Assembly: GCA_004352715.1 (NCBI GenBank)
Contig: SCFE01000002.1
Span: 3,485,327 to 3,549,326, forward strand
Direction of reading: 5' to 3'
Origin: Hofstenia miamia
Taxonomy: Eukaryota; Xenacoelomorpha; Acoela
DNA length: 64,000 bases
In this document: piece after piece, positions 28,737 through 43,135 of the stretch
How the letters are laid out: every line of letters starts with the position of its first letter
How positions within the stretch are numbered: the stretch's first letter is position 1
Notes under the pieces: model-generated
What the model was told of the DNA's origin: nothing
Databases searched by the model: none
What the model saw: only the letters and a program-made list of their open reading frames with translations
Position numbers and translations under genes: made by a program

Positions 28737-31700
28737 TTTGTATATATAGCGCTAAGAAACAAAAAATTGTCTCTAATAAATGTATTTTACAATTATTTTT
28801 TGTAGTTTTAAAGTAAATACATAGTTTCTGTCTTTGATTTCCTAAATTGTTTACATGGACTTGATTAGAAAAAGCAATATCCACTAAAATCGCTCTTTAC
28901 CAGCTCACTAAGACATATGCATTGTTGAAATCAATATTTTAATGATAAATATATCGCGAAATAAAAATTCGATAAATCATAAACCCTTTAAATTAGCACC
29001 ACACCTTTATATTATTTCAAGAAAAGCGAAGAGTAGTAACTTTCCCGAGCAAAATAAAAAATGATTAACGATTTATTAACTTTGCTATTTACAAATTTAA
29101 AAGTTACAGCCGACCACAAGATCGGAAATAAAAAAATAAATGAACAAATTCAACTTATAAATATGAAGTAGGAGTTGAAATAAACCAAGATGAAAAAAAA
29201 CCTAAGATGAAAATGCCCATAAACATCAACAGTACGCTTTCTGGGTAAATTTTCCCTAAGTAGTGTATAACATAAGGGCCAAGCGGTACAATGATATTGG
29301 GGAAAGCCATAAGGAAACCCAGCAAAGTAGAGCGAATCGCAGTGGGATAAAATCGAGGTAAGTCCAATGAAAGAATATTGTAAAGAAATGCTACCATAAG
29401 ATTAGTAGTCACCAAGGAGATCTCCAAAACTAACCGCGATCCCACGAAAAAGAAAACACTAAATGCAATACAAAGTCCGCTAAAGACGAATATGCAGTAT
29501 GTACGGATTTGAATTCTATAAATGATAGCGAGAGCTAGTATATTGGAGATCACTTCACTGGATGTGATAACTGCTAATACCTAAACTACATCAAATGAAT
29601 TCAATGATTCATTGTTGATCTAATTTTCCAAACTTAATTAAAGTTAGATGAAAGTATATGATTAAGCTTCAAAATTAACTACGTCATTATTTCAAACAAT
29701 TATATTTGTCTAGACTTTTAATTAGAAACAAGGATTTTAATACACAATAATCAACTCCAAGAGCTATGAAAAATCAATTGTACTATTCGTTATGCACAGT
29801 AACATGCAATACTATATTTATTATTTTAGAGAAAATAATTATTCGCACTGAAATTTCTTAGCTAATAATTATTCATTTGACAATTATCACTTCACACTAG
29901 AAATTCAATTAATGAAAAATTAAATTTATACATACAGGGTGTAACAAAAGCAACCAGACGCTTGCAAAATGAAAGTAAATAACTGTAGTTGCGTGGCTGA
30001 ACATCAAAGGATGGAAATTTAACTGTGATGGAGCTTAGCCCCATTATTCGCTTATTGTGCGAGAGTGGTTGGACAACCACTTTCCCAAAATGTGGATTGG
30101 TCGCGAGGCCCCATGGATGGCCTGCACTGTCTCCGGGCCTGACCGTACCCGACGTTTTTCTGTGGGGCTTACTAAAAAACAAAGTTTATGGCAGAAACCC
30201 ACGCACTATGGACGATCTGAAGATTGCTATTCCCGGAGAAATTCGTGCCGTACCATTAGATTTGGTGAACAAGGTGTGGCGGTTTCTTCTTGACCGGATT
30301 ACCATGTATTGAAATAATGCGTTTTTTTATTCCTACTCATATGAGCGCATGTATAAAGACTGATAATATCAATATGGTTATATTCATTATATTTCTTTCG
30401 TTGCTTCATAATAGCCAATTGAAATGCGAAGTGACTAAAAAGTCAGCCTGTATATTGCAATAGATATATTGGTGCAGAATTTCCTTACAATATTATTGCA
30501 ATATTGGAAATAGAGTTTTTAAGAAAATTACTGCTTGGATTGTTATGTTTTATGTGTTTTAGCTTAGATTTTAAGAAATAAACAACGTGATGACATCAAT
30601 ATGAACGCCTGACTGCAATATTTGATGGGGAAATAACGTTAAACGCTACAGTGAAGAAGTTCATGGGTATACATTACAATGTGTGAAGAATAAACAAAAA
30701 TTATAGGATTAGGTTAATTTAAATTCAATTTGAAATACGTAACACGGAAAGTCGAGTATTGAGTTTATATTGCACTATAGGAGTAAAAAACTATAATTGC
30801 GAATGGAATAAAATTTCCCAATGTAAAATGTATTGACTATGTACCCGCGGACCCTAGAATATTTCCGCATACTTTTAGAATTAGGTTTTTAAATTCAGAC
30901 ACATGTACAATGATTCTGAATAGTCGAAACCAGCTAAAGCAGGATTAACAAGGTTCTAATAAATGGGAAACTAATGTCAAACATATTTTCAGTATGTTCT
31001 CTTATGAAAATTGGCATGTCAAGAGGCGATTAGCGTCAGTTTCCACAGTGCCACGTGTAGTCAATAATAATTTACAGATGATAAATGACGTGTCGAAAGT
31101 GGCAAAATTTTCTAACAGACAATTGATGGAAGTGTGATGCCATCACATTTCATTGAGGCTGAGCTGAGGATCAATACAGAAGATACGATCCTAGAAGGTG
31201 TTCTTTTGCACTGAATTGACCAGCAGTTTAGGTCTGAACAATGTTTTTAAGTTCAAGGCTCTGCACCAGGATGGAAGAACCCTTAGGACTTCGTGCATAG
31301 AACAGTCCCGTTTTGATAGGTTCACAAATAGAGCCACCCAACTCAACAGCCCTAAATGTACTGGTTTACTTTGTGTGGGGTGCAGATCAGGCAAACGTTA
31401 ATGCATCACCAAAAGCCAGTGCTGATGAGCTTCGAGCTTCTATTCAGTGAGAAATGCGCTCTCGTGAGATCTTTCGACTGATTCCATGCCAGAATTGAAG
31501 CTTCATTGTGGCTGATAGAGACCACATTAAATAAAACTATATTTATTGCTTAATAGTTTTATTTACCCATTTAATGTTTGGGCTTTGTTTATTCAATTTA
31601 CTTTAATAAAATTGGGCCTTGCAAAAAATCAAGAATTAATCTGCAACACCCTGTGCCGTATGAATGCTTTCGTATGAAAATGGAAGGATTAAAGAGTTTA

Positions 31701-34700
31701 GCAAAGATGGACATGTACCTTATACAATGTTATGGTTATATTAGTCAAAAAAATTTTCAAAGATAAAAATAGAAATGATACTTTTGTTATTGCGGTTAGA
31801 TTAAAGCCCAAATACATAACAAGCAATTTATATCAAAATTTTTTTCGATTTTTGCAAAGAGGCTGTCTTACTGTTTTTAAGAAAAATTTGTAAAATTCAA
31901 AAAACAAGAAAGCATCATTTCCAATACAAATGTTATGCTTTGTGGCGACGTTGCTTTTTAACTGATGATCAATATATTTCTTTTTTGTTATACTGATGTT
32001 ATGATAATATTCATCATTATTTATAAACTAAACATTAAATTTTAGATCATTAGATCTATAAAAAAATTTTTTGATTTCAATGTGCACCTAAAATTTGCTT
32101 TATCAATAGTCGGTACTGTAGTTTACTGTCGCGTCCATATATTAATTAGTGGTCTATGATAGTAAGCAAAGGAATTAGTAAAACACAGAAATGCATAATT
32201 GCTAGAAGGTGTCAATAAATTTCGTATGGATTTCAAGTATATATGTGATACAAAAACAGGCTATCTCAGTAAGCTAGGATACCACTCATATTTTATAAGT
32301 TGGGATTTAAAAATAATAGAACAATCAGGAAACCCGCCGGCATGCTTTTCATTTACAATTATTTTGACGCATCAATTCAGAATTCGTCTTCGTCATCATT
32401 TTCATAACAATAAAATATGTTAATCGATTTTGCTAGCATCAAATGCACTTCACACTCAAACTTACAATTCATTAGTATTTACTTAAAAAACGAAGGTACA
32501 AACTTGAAAACTTCAATTAATTCTTGAACTCAAAATTAAAATTCACATGGAATTGAACATTGTGAAAAGAGAAGCTAGAAATTATGCAAATGCTTGGTGA
32601 AATATATAATAAATCTATTCAATTTTCTAGGGAATAAAGTCATTTACATAGTGGGGAAAATATATAATAAATTACCTGATAGTCGCTGAAATCCAAACTG
32701 TAGCAATCAACAGATGCAGAAATGTTTACACTTTCTATTATCGTAATAGAGCTCGGGATAAGACCGTCGTTTTGAAAAAATTCTGCAGAAAAAACTATGT
32801 AGATCTATAAGGCAAGTAATGTTAAACAAGGCAAGCATCAAAAGACATGAAAACCGCACTCAAAAACATGCGTGAAATACACAAATGTTCTTTAGTGTTG
32901 TTGATTAATATTGGTAAGAACTTAAGCCCACTTCAGATAAAAATATATTTTGATGACTTCTTACTAAAGTATGGCTTCAATCTTATGGAGAAATTTAACT
33001 AATACCTAAATTTCAACGCTCCATGTAAAAGAAATTGATAAGTTGTGTTTAAAAAAATTACAATTTTACTTCCATAGACACAGATAGGATGGATAAAAGA
33101 AATTGAAAAATGACATGTCAGGTAAAATAGGTTGAAAGTAGGGATGTGTCGGATTTTATGGATTTTAAGAAAAAAACTTAAAAATTAATGCTGAATTGTG
33201 ACTGGTTTAAATCATTTGAACTAAAATACATTCATTCAATTTCAATTAATGTATTTCCGAGAAGTTTAATTGCTAGCTAATTACTCACCAGACCCGACTC
33301 ACTGGTCGACGCGTTTCTAGGACTGGCCATGTATATTGACAGCTGAAAAAATATTAAAGGAACTATATAAATTACTATTCCACCAGATGTTGTTATTAAT
33401 CCCATCCTTGATCTTGAAAATGATACCTGTGAAATAATCGCCTATATGAAGGCACGATTAGAAAATACCAGTTTCACTACTATAATGGAAGGAAAGGGGA
33501 TGGACATTCATTTGGAATTGTATGCCAAGTTATGAAAATGTTAAGCCACGTCGGCTACTGTTGACAGATGTTTCTCTATGTTGAGAATTTATTAGCTGTT
33601 ATTATCATTTAGTGACGCAGTTACTTTAAAAAATTATTGTGTTAGAGTTTTTGTATTTGTTTTATATCTTGTTCTCAGTAATAGAAAAACGTTTTACATA
33701 GCTTAAATAGATCAATTTGAAAAAGAGATGTTTATATTTTAGGGCATATTTAATTAAATTCCGTCATATTTTCTCATAAAAATATGGTCATATTTTGTTT
33801 TGTTAAAGCCATATTTCTGGCTGCCCTAGTAATAATTGAACAATATATTATCCGGCATCCAGTATATTCAATTCACTATCCAGATCCCTGCCCTAGTTGA
33901 AAAAGATATGTACTTAGGAACCGCTGGAAATTATGTAATCACAATTTATTTTTTGACGCCTACGTTTGTCAATGGAATAATTTATAAATTACGTTAAAGA
34001 AAGAAGAAATATTTAGAGTAAATGAACTTACGATGAAAATCTTTCACAATGAAACTGAGCATAAATGGGCTAATAGTCTTTGATTAAAACTTGATAACAC
34101 TATAAAAACTGATGCCATAACATTAAAACATAGGCAAAAGCAATTGTGGAAATTGCAATTTCGATTCACTTTTTTCGAATATAAAATGAGATCAGAACAA
34201 CTCAACAATTAGTAACTGTTAATAGCAAAGCTGGCTAGGACTAGAACTGTTAAACAATATTATGACGCTCAACCACTATATTAGTCAGCAAAATTAGACT
34301 GCATGGGTCATTTTGAAATGATTGTCTTCAGGCCTGTTTCATATACTATATTTAGTCACACAACTAACCACATATCTCTTAGCCTATTGCCTACTCTAAA
34401 TCTAAACTTGCCTTATAGACATATAGCGAAGAGCAGTAGATTATGGAGGAGAAACATAAAAACAGAAGGGTGCGTTTGTCGGTGACATACTTGGAAATTG
34501 CCACAAAAAAGTTTTCTGGTTTTTCATCTTTCAAAATCAGACTGGTGTCTTTGTCAAAGCTGACTTTTATCCCATTAATGCTTCCAATTGAGCAGATAGT
34601 CTTGCAAGGAAAGTTGATATTTCAAGTGGAAAAGTTTATAATATATCAGTTCTGATTATGTTTGTTTACTACCAGTGAATAAAATATAATGTATGTATTC

Positions 34701-37400
34701 GTTAGTCAATCAAAATAGAATTTGGAGAAAACGTCAACAGCATTTTAAGACGCTTTAAACGCGTTTTCTTTCAGGAAACATTTTAGTAGTAGTTCCGAAA
34801 TATATTAACTTTACAGCCAAATTGGTGTAAATATTGCCATTTCAAAACGAAATAAAACTGATATAACTGAAGATTGCGCATTTTCACACACTTTTAATTA
34901 CTGGGAAATAGAATAGGAAAACGAGATATCAACTTTAATTGCATCCATTGTTCTTCGCTTGCGTAAATAGAAGAAAGGTGATTGAGGTAGAGTAAAGACA
35001 AAAAGAAAGGATATCAACAATGGTACAGAGCAAATGAAAACGAACATTCGCCAAGCGTAGAAATAGTGATTGAAGAGAAACTGCAAATCAAGCAATGCAT
35101 TCCACCACTTTAAAAAACACTCGATTCGTACTTGAAGCAATTATATTAAACCAAGGTTGTGGATGATTTCCACTTAGCACTATCGACAGATAAATTGCAT
35201 AAAACAGCACTAAAGATATATGTACAAGATGTAGGAAATTTTATTAAAATGTTGAATGGGGAATGTACAGATTTTTTAGTTAAACTAACTAATTAAAAAA
35301 GTTTTGTTGGTTTCCAGGGGATTCTTGGAGAGAATGTTGTTTTTAAACATCATCTAGATGCATTATCGAAGGCGAAAGAAACAAATTACTTATACGAAAG
35401 CTTTCAGATGTACCAATTACTAGAGATTAAATCGTCTACTTGAAACATTAACCAAATTTGTATTAAAAAAATAATTTGGTTTTTTTAGTACTAAAAATTG
35501 CAAGAGGAGGGTCTCATAAATGTGATTTCTCTTAGCTATGGAACTGTACAATTTCAAAGCATATTTTGTAATATTGAATTTTCATATACTATGTAAAACA
35601 CTCGAAAACATTTTTTGAATTAAATATGTTATGTTAAAGTAAGTTGAAAATGAATCAAAAAAGTGCAATCAATGCCAATTTGAAAAAACTATATAAATTG
35701 CTATTATAGAATGTAAATAAAATAACTTAAAAATCAGTGCAGTGAAAGGCATTGCTAATAACGTCTGGGCGATTCGATTAATATTTCTTAAGAACAGTTG
35801 GACTTGCTGTCTTACCTGTGCAGTGATTGGTGGCAAAGCCCGTCCAAATGTCCACGAAAATAGCAAAATAGCTGAGCATAATCTTCGATGAGATGGCGGC
35901 ACTAACTCAAAGGCGTAAGGCAAAAGCACCGCTGGTAAACTAGACGATATGCCTGTTAAAACTCTGCTAAATAATAAAATGTCGTGGTCTGTCGCCAAAA
36001 TGCTAAAAATCGTTCCAATGGTTCCTACAAATAGTAAAAATGTGATGGTAAAACGTTTCCCAATGACGTCCGCCAACATTCCTTGAAAGATTCATTGAGC
36101 AATAATGAGAAGACAAAAATGCATTTTTTATAAACAGAAAATAGGAAAAATATTTTTATAAAAGAATGTTTTTGAGTAAATTTTGCTCAATCTTACCCAT
36201 TAAAATATAAGACACCGAGGTGGTAAAATGAGGGCTTGCGGATAACATAGACTCTTCAGAAAATGAAAGTTGCCAATCACAGTAAAGTTTTGTGGCAAGA
36301 ATCGGCGCAAGGACGATTTGAGCTGAATCGCACATCCATACCAAACCCAACACAAATGAATACCAAACCTCAACGTGGTTGAACATGTTAGTCAAATGGG
36401 AATTTGCTACGGATTGTGTTTAAACCTCAAGTGGTTATAAAAATTGAGTTTTTCCCGTTGTGCCATTCATCACTCTATGAAAAAGGATGTGACAGTGGTG
36501 ATTTATTTGTGATAAATAAAATAACTTTTATTATAAGAACGTATTAGGAAAAATTTGAATAAGAAAATTCTGTATAAGCAAATTAAATATATACAAATAA
36601 ATTGTATAAACCAATGATAAATATACAATCCAATTTAAACTGTTAACAATGAAATTACAAAACATTTTGAATTATTTCAAATCAACCATTTATGAAAAAG
36701 TGTTAAAAATCTATTGGCAATAAATTCTATTTAACATTGAAACATTTATAAGTACATGAAAAATAGCATTTTAAAAATCACAATGTGCCAGCCAGAGCAC
36801 ACAAAATCAAATTTTAAAACAAGTTAACAGTTCGCTTTTACTAGGATGTAATTTGGAAAATTAAAATGTCTAAAACTGTCCTCTTGGACGTCGCTTTCTT
36901 ACAATCAATTAGCGTCAATTACCTTGTGCACAATGGCGAATCAAAAACATCTATAAGCACAAAGTAATTATTTCCTTAAAGTTTTTGAAATTATAACAAA
37001 AGAATAAAATCTTTAATCGAAATCACAATGTATATAATTGCGGATTCAGCAAAGGTAAATTTTGATTAAATCAAATTGCACAACATTGCGAAAAAAGGAA
37101 GGGGTTTTCAACCACGTAAGATAACCTGCGCTTTTCCCCAGCCGATAGTATCGAGAACCTCACCAACTGTAACGGTTTTTCCATTTAAAGAAACGTGATT
37201 AAGAAGCTTGGAGTTTTCGTCCCGCTTTTCAGTAGAAACCATCATGTGAAAAGCAACGTGCTATGTGCACACGTGCTGTTCTACATCATTGACCAATAAA
37301 TTTCACAATAAAATGAGAAGAAAAACTTAATTGAATTTGTGCTGTCAACGGAATATCATTTCTGCTAGCGTTTCAGGGGTCACACTTTATGTAAAAATAG

Positions 37401-37436
<36 letters not shown>

Positions 37437-40121
37437 ACCCGAATCAAAGTTTTGAATTTCATTGCATCTAATATTAAAAGATGAATTGACATTCTTGCCC
37501 CTACTAAGAAGAACTTCTTCATAAAACATCATTCAAAATGTAGTATAACCATCAAAATATATTCACAACCTCACCTCCGATTACTTGAATATAGAAAACG
37601 TGATATATGGTATACAATCACATATGAATGCATCCATTTAAAAACTGAATTTGGGAATCTCAAACGCAAATTACGAAGTGATTTTTACATAATTTCTTTA
37701 ATAAACTACTCACATCTAAGGACAAATTTCATTTATTTACAAAAAAACTTATAATGCTCTTGGATATGATGGGTTCGGCCGGTTCCGGGCCTGAATTTTG
37801 GCGGTCTTGAAATCACGGCCGGGTTACAACTCTGAGCTATGCAAAAAATTGTGAGAACTCAATATTTTTAAAAATTTATCAAGTTGAAACGAATTTACAA
37901 AATCACCCATTTTGGAGCAAATGAGGCATATAAAATCCAAATTGTGATTAAATCATACGAATATATACATGCCTAAGAGTTGTCCATGGTTTTGTCGAAT
38001 TTCAAAAGTTTAAACAGTCTGAGTGCAGTTTTTCCTAAAACGCAATGTGCAAAAAAAAATTTTAATTGGTTGAATTTTAGATCTCCTCAAAAGCGATTAA
38101 GTTTTGGTATCAAAATTGCAGTAAAAGGCGTAATCCTCTGTTGGCAAATATATATTTTTTAAATTTTAGCGTTATATATTAATTATTTAACTTAATAGCT
38201 TAGCGAACATTAGTAATACGTAATAACACTTTGAACACACAAGTTATTTATTGTAATTATAAAAATAAAAAAACATTCTAAATTCATATATCTGACAACC
38301 TAATAAAATCTCTTCATAATTTAAGTAACTCACAAGTGGTATATAATTTCATACTAACATGGGCCTAAACTCTGATATTAATCACCATATGTTTTCTCAA
38401 ATCAAAACTCTTCTAGACTTTAAGAAATAATCCATCAGAAAAGTTATATCTATGTTATGAATGTGAAGAACAAAAGAGGTGCAGCTCATCATAGTCAAAA
38501 GAGAAATTGTGGACCTAAGCAGAAAGCAAAGTACCGCCAAAACAGTATTATCAAATAAATTGTTATTACAAAACTTGATGCCTCTGCCCCACAAATTCAA
38601 GAATTAATGAAATATCAGAAAATTGACATTTCTTTAAGGACTGTAAGAAGAAGGCTGTATTCGTTTGAGTTTAAATCAATTAAGTCAAAAAAGTACAAAA
38701 GCTAACAACATCAATGAAGAAAAAAAGACTTGCAATTGCACATCAATGCAATTAGACTGAGGAACAGTAGCAATCTGCTGCGATTTCTGATGAAAGCACT
38801 TTTGATTGTTAATCTGAGTCTCAACAACGCGTTGGTATCAGCCTTTAAAGCAATCATTAAAAACCCTATAAAAATGGTTTAGGGTGTCATGAGAGGTAAA
38901 GGTGTAGGTTGCCTGCATATTTGTAAAGGGATCATGAATAAAATATGTAGATTTTTTACAAACTAGATTGATTCTACAACTTAGGAAATGGGAAAATGTG
39001 AAAACATTTAGTCATGATAAGGTTCCATGCCATATGGGTAAGAAAGTAAAAAAGTTTTTACAGTTAAACAGTATTACTCTATTAGCTATGTTCTCTTATG
39101 TAAATATTAAGCTAATCCTTTACTTGGGTAAATAAGTTTCATGTTTGTGATAATAGTTAGTGTTAATTTCAATCAATTCCAACCAATGATTACATTTGCA
39201 ATGATAACTAAATACATCAATATCTGTCAAGCTATTATACTCCCCTTAACATTATTGAATATAATAACCTAAGATCATTTCTAGTTTCAGATTATTGGTA
39301 AAGAAGTAGCCATTAAAGGGTAATGAGATATCTTAGGCCACGATTAGACTAGTGATTGGTTCAAAAGTGATCTATCACATTTGAAAGAATTGCACGTCTA
39401 ACCACCCGAGATAACTAGCGATGTGACGATCACAAGGAAATCGAACGCGCACGATTTTTTATTTATTACCTCCATCAAAAACTATTGAAGAAGTGAACCT
39501 ACAAGTTAAAGAAATTTATTGGAAGTTACCATACATTCAATACCAAGTTACATCACTGAAGAAAAAATTGAAGATCATGAATAAGAAATTGAAAAATGTT
39601 AAGATACTACCAATATTTGAATCATACAAAACAGAGTATATATTTAAGAATAAAGATGTAATTCCAAAAGAACTTGTTTCATCAATTGTGTACAGATATA
39701 AATCTGACAATTGCAATAAATTGTACATTGGTGAAACAGTTCGACAATTCGGAAAGAGAATAAAAGAACATCTAAGTGGACATTTAAATAAAGAAATCTA
39801 TCAACATCCTCACGAACTTAAACAAAATAATTTTGACATCATAAGAACAAAGAACACCAAAATAGCAGAAACAATTATATTAAAGAAAGAAGATCATAAT
39901 TATATTTTAAACAAGCACGTTAATTACATCAAAAGAACTTTTTTATTTTAGTTAATGCATGTATATATGATTTTTTAATTATTTAGTGTAGTATTTTTGT
40001 AAAGTTTTATTTGCAGCAATATTATATTCTGACGATTGTCCATAAGTGGTTGAAATGCATCAATAAGTGCTTATAGTTTAAATAAATTTATATAGGATAT
40101 ATCATATATATATGTATATAT

Positions 40122-40156
<35 letters not shown>

Positions 40157-43096
40157 TGCAGTAAGATTGTGTAATTAGGAATTTCGTGAAATCCATAAAA
40201 TTTCAGTGAAGTTGAAAATTCCTATTTTACTTAAAAACTTCATAAAGCAAGTAAATTTAAGGAGTTGTGGTTAGCGTTATGATTATGTTTAATATTTTTT
40301 CAATAAATGCATGAAACATCTAATTACACAATTTTATATATATATATATATAAATTGTAAGTAATTTCAATAACTTCAGAACGATGGGCTCATAGAGTAT
40401 AGCTACAAATCAGTCCAAAGAAGCATTGAAAAACTAACCCTTTCAATGGATCATTGAGTTTGCCTGGGAATAAAGGAAAAAATCTTCGATCATCAGGATT
40501 ATTTTGATATTGAAATAATCTGTATTGTACTGGTTACTAGGTAAAATAACCTATATTGCCTATACGATTGTACGTAAAACAAACAAATTCAAAAAAATTG
40601 CCAAACTGCAAGATTGGGTAAGAAAACCGGGTAAAATCTTTTCCCATACTTTGAAGATTTTGTTCCACTAGATACTCACCATGGAATAACAATTTTCATC
40701 AAGAATTTTCACACCTCATTCCAAAAACAAGAATTTCGATTTTCCATGGGACGTCTAGACCCATGAGAAGTCTTGAAATTGTATTAACCTCAAATACAGC
40801 TACTGTAACTATCATAATTGAAGTAGTATATAAAATGTCATACCCCCTTTTCAATAAGCAGCCACTTGTCTGCTGCGCCTTTACTATCTCTGTGTTGCTT
40901 ACGAGTTACTGGTGGAGTATTTCGTACAGAATAAAGCCGTTGCTTGGTGTTGGAGAGCATACTTGCGCAGCTATCGTTGACAGGAGATTCACTCGTATTG
41001 GCGTCCCTAAATAAAATTGCTTTTAATAAAAGTGTTTCATTTGATACAGTAAACATGAAGGAAATATCAAAATAAATCACATTAAGGTGTTTGAAATGAG
41101 ATGCTTATAAAGATTAATTTTTGACAGAAAATATCTGAACCGGAGGTGTAATTCGAGACTTGATTTTAATAACGGTGTAATACATGATATATTTTCAGAA
41201 ATAATTAATCAAATGTCGTTATTTCAAGCACTATTGTAAATTAAATTTCTTAATTGATTTAAAAAAGTATTAATGAAAGCAGGCGAGACACAAAGAATGG
41301 CTTCCTCAATTACGGTCATTGAAATCTATATATAATAACTAATTTGTGAAAGTTGGAAAACAGATAATCTTGTCATTTACTTATATAAATAGTGCAACAT
41401 TCAAACCAGAACAAAAGAACTTTAAGTGAAATAAAANTTTGGGTCCAGCTGCGAACAATTAATTTAAATGTTCTTTTTTCCTCAAAATTTGAAAATAGTT
41501 CACTTTAATTCAAGATGTTTTCAATAGATTTGCTGCTAAAAACAGAGGATTGCACTTTGTGTAAATTCAGTTTTGTTCAAAAAACTTGCTTTTCACAATT
41601 TTTTTTCTGTAAAAATAGGTACCAGCCCTCCCCGCTTTACAAATTCTAAAGGCGCCTCTGCCATAAGTTCCGCATTCGTTTTCCAGAAGAGCAAGAAAAA
41701 TGGTCAATGTTCAGACCAACAAGTCCGAATTATATATACAAATAAAAATGCCAATATAAAAATGATGGAAAAAGGTATTACATTCATACACATATTCAGC
41801 GCTAGCGACCAAATTTTGTACTTGTTTTTTTNATTGTTGCTGGGGTAACAGGGTAGAATTTCGGTTGTAGAACGCTCGTGAAAATACACTATTAAACAGG
41901 GGTTTAAACACATAAACACTCAGGTCGGTATTTTGGTTCAGTGTATGTTCACAGTTCCAAAAAAAGTTTTGTGAATATAATGAATGTGAGATTGAGGAAA
42001 ACTAAGAATAGAATTCACATTAAATGGGAAGTACTTGAAATTCTAACTTTCATATTAAATATTGGGGCGCGCACATTCAAACGAACATGTCTTTTGTTAA
42101 ATGTTCAGTTAATATTTTGGATTCTGATGCTACTTTGCAACAACACAAAAAAATTATTAATTGACTTCTAGTGCAATACTTGTAAAAAAAATTAATAACA
42201 GTGGTGCAAAGAATTGAAATTATAAGATACTTGGCCTAGGTTAGCTGAGTAAATGAATAGGAAAACACTCGTTATTTGGGTCCAGCTGCGAACAATTAAT
42301 TTAAATGTTCTTTTTTCCTCAAAATTTGAAAATAGTTCACTTTAATTCAAGATGTTTTCAATAGATTTGCTGCTAAAAACAGAGGATTGCACTTTGTGTA
42401 AATTCAGTTTTGTTCAAAAAACTTGCTTTTCACAATTTTTTTTCTGTAAAAATAGGTACCAGCCCTCCCCGCTTTACAAATTCTAAAGGCGCCTCTGCCA
42501 TAAGTTCCGCATTCGTTTTCCAGAAGAGCAAGAAAAATGGTCAATGTTCAGACCAACAAGTCCGAATTATATATACAAATAAAAATGCCAATATAAAAAT
42601 GATGGAAAAAGGTATTACATTCATACACATATTCAGCGCTAGCGACCAAATTTTGTACTTGTTTTTTTATTACTTTTTACAAAATCGATGTATTGCAAAC
42701 TAAAATTAGCCTGAACAGAAAAAAAACATTGGTGAAATTAAGATGGATTTACAAGCATTCATTGACATTCTATTGCATTATTTCAGAAATATTTAACGAA
42801 AATGTCACTTTGGTGATAATTTTTAGAATGTAGAAACAAATGTGAAAAGCATTCACAAAATTGAAAAATAAATTTTAATTGCCTGATAAAAGCGGTTTGG
42901 CCATAACTTTACTAAGCCATTAGCAATTTTCTAGTTTACGTAAAAAAATAAGTAGAAGACAAAAAGAAGACAAAAAATAGTGATTTACTTTAAAAAGTTC
43001 CCTTGTTTTTATAAATTAACACTAAGTGTTAAGCATGACTGTTTAAATAAACAAGCCAACTTTCCATTTATACAGCATAGAATTGAGTTATATATC

Positions 43097-43135
<39 letters not shown>

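Larger units (their letters stand above)
11528..40843. other. 29.3 kb KIF21 intron between exons F and G
   Basis: Holds the 1000-N gap, the hAT MITE and minisatellite, the mariner derivative, the 245-codon frame, the whole SVOP-like gene, the Tc1 and Penelope remnants and both foldback copies. From about 19200 to 27000 I see only AT-rich DNA, microsatellites and chance frames. Confidence 0.8.

Noticed and set aside
33292-33345. 54 bp open segment LSIYMASPRNASTSESGL with acceptor TTTTTTCAG and donor CTG|GTGAGT
   Set aside because: Good splice signals and phase 0, but it would interrupt helix 7 of the transporter with a polar stretch. Could be a rare alternative exon; not supported.
34025-34082. 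Alternative SVOP-like exon reading TISPFMLSFIVKDFH with donor ATC|GTAAGT
   Set aside because: Its phase does not fit exon 6. The segment 34412-34600 fits both sides and the family better.
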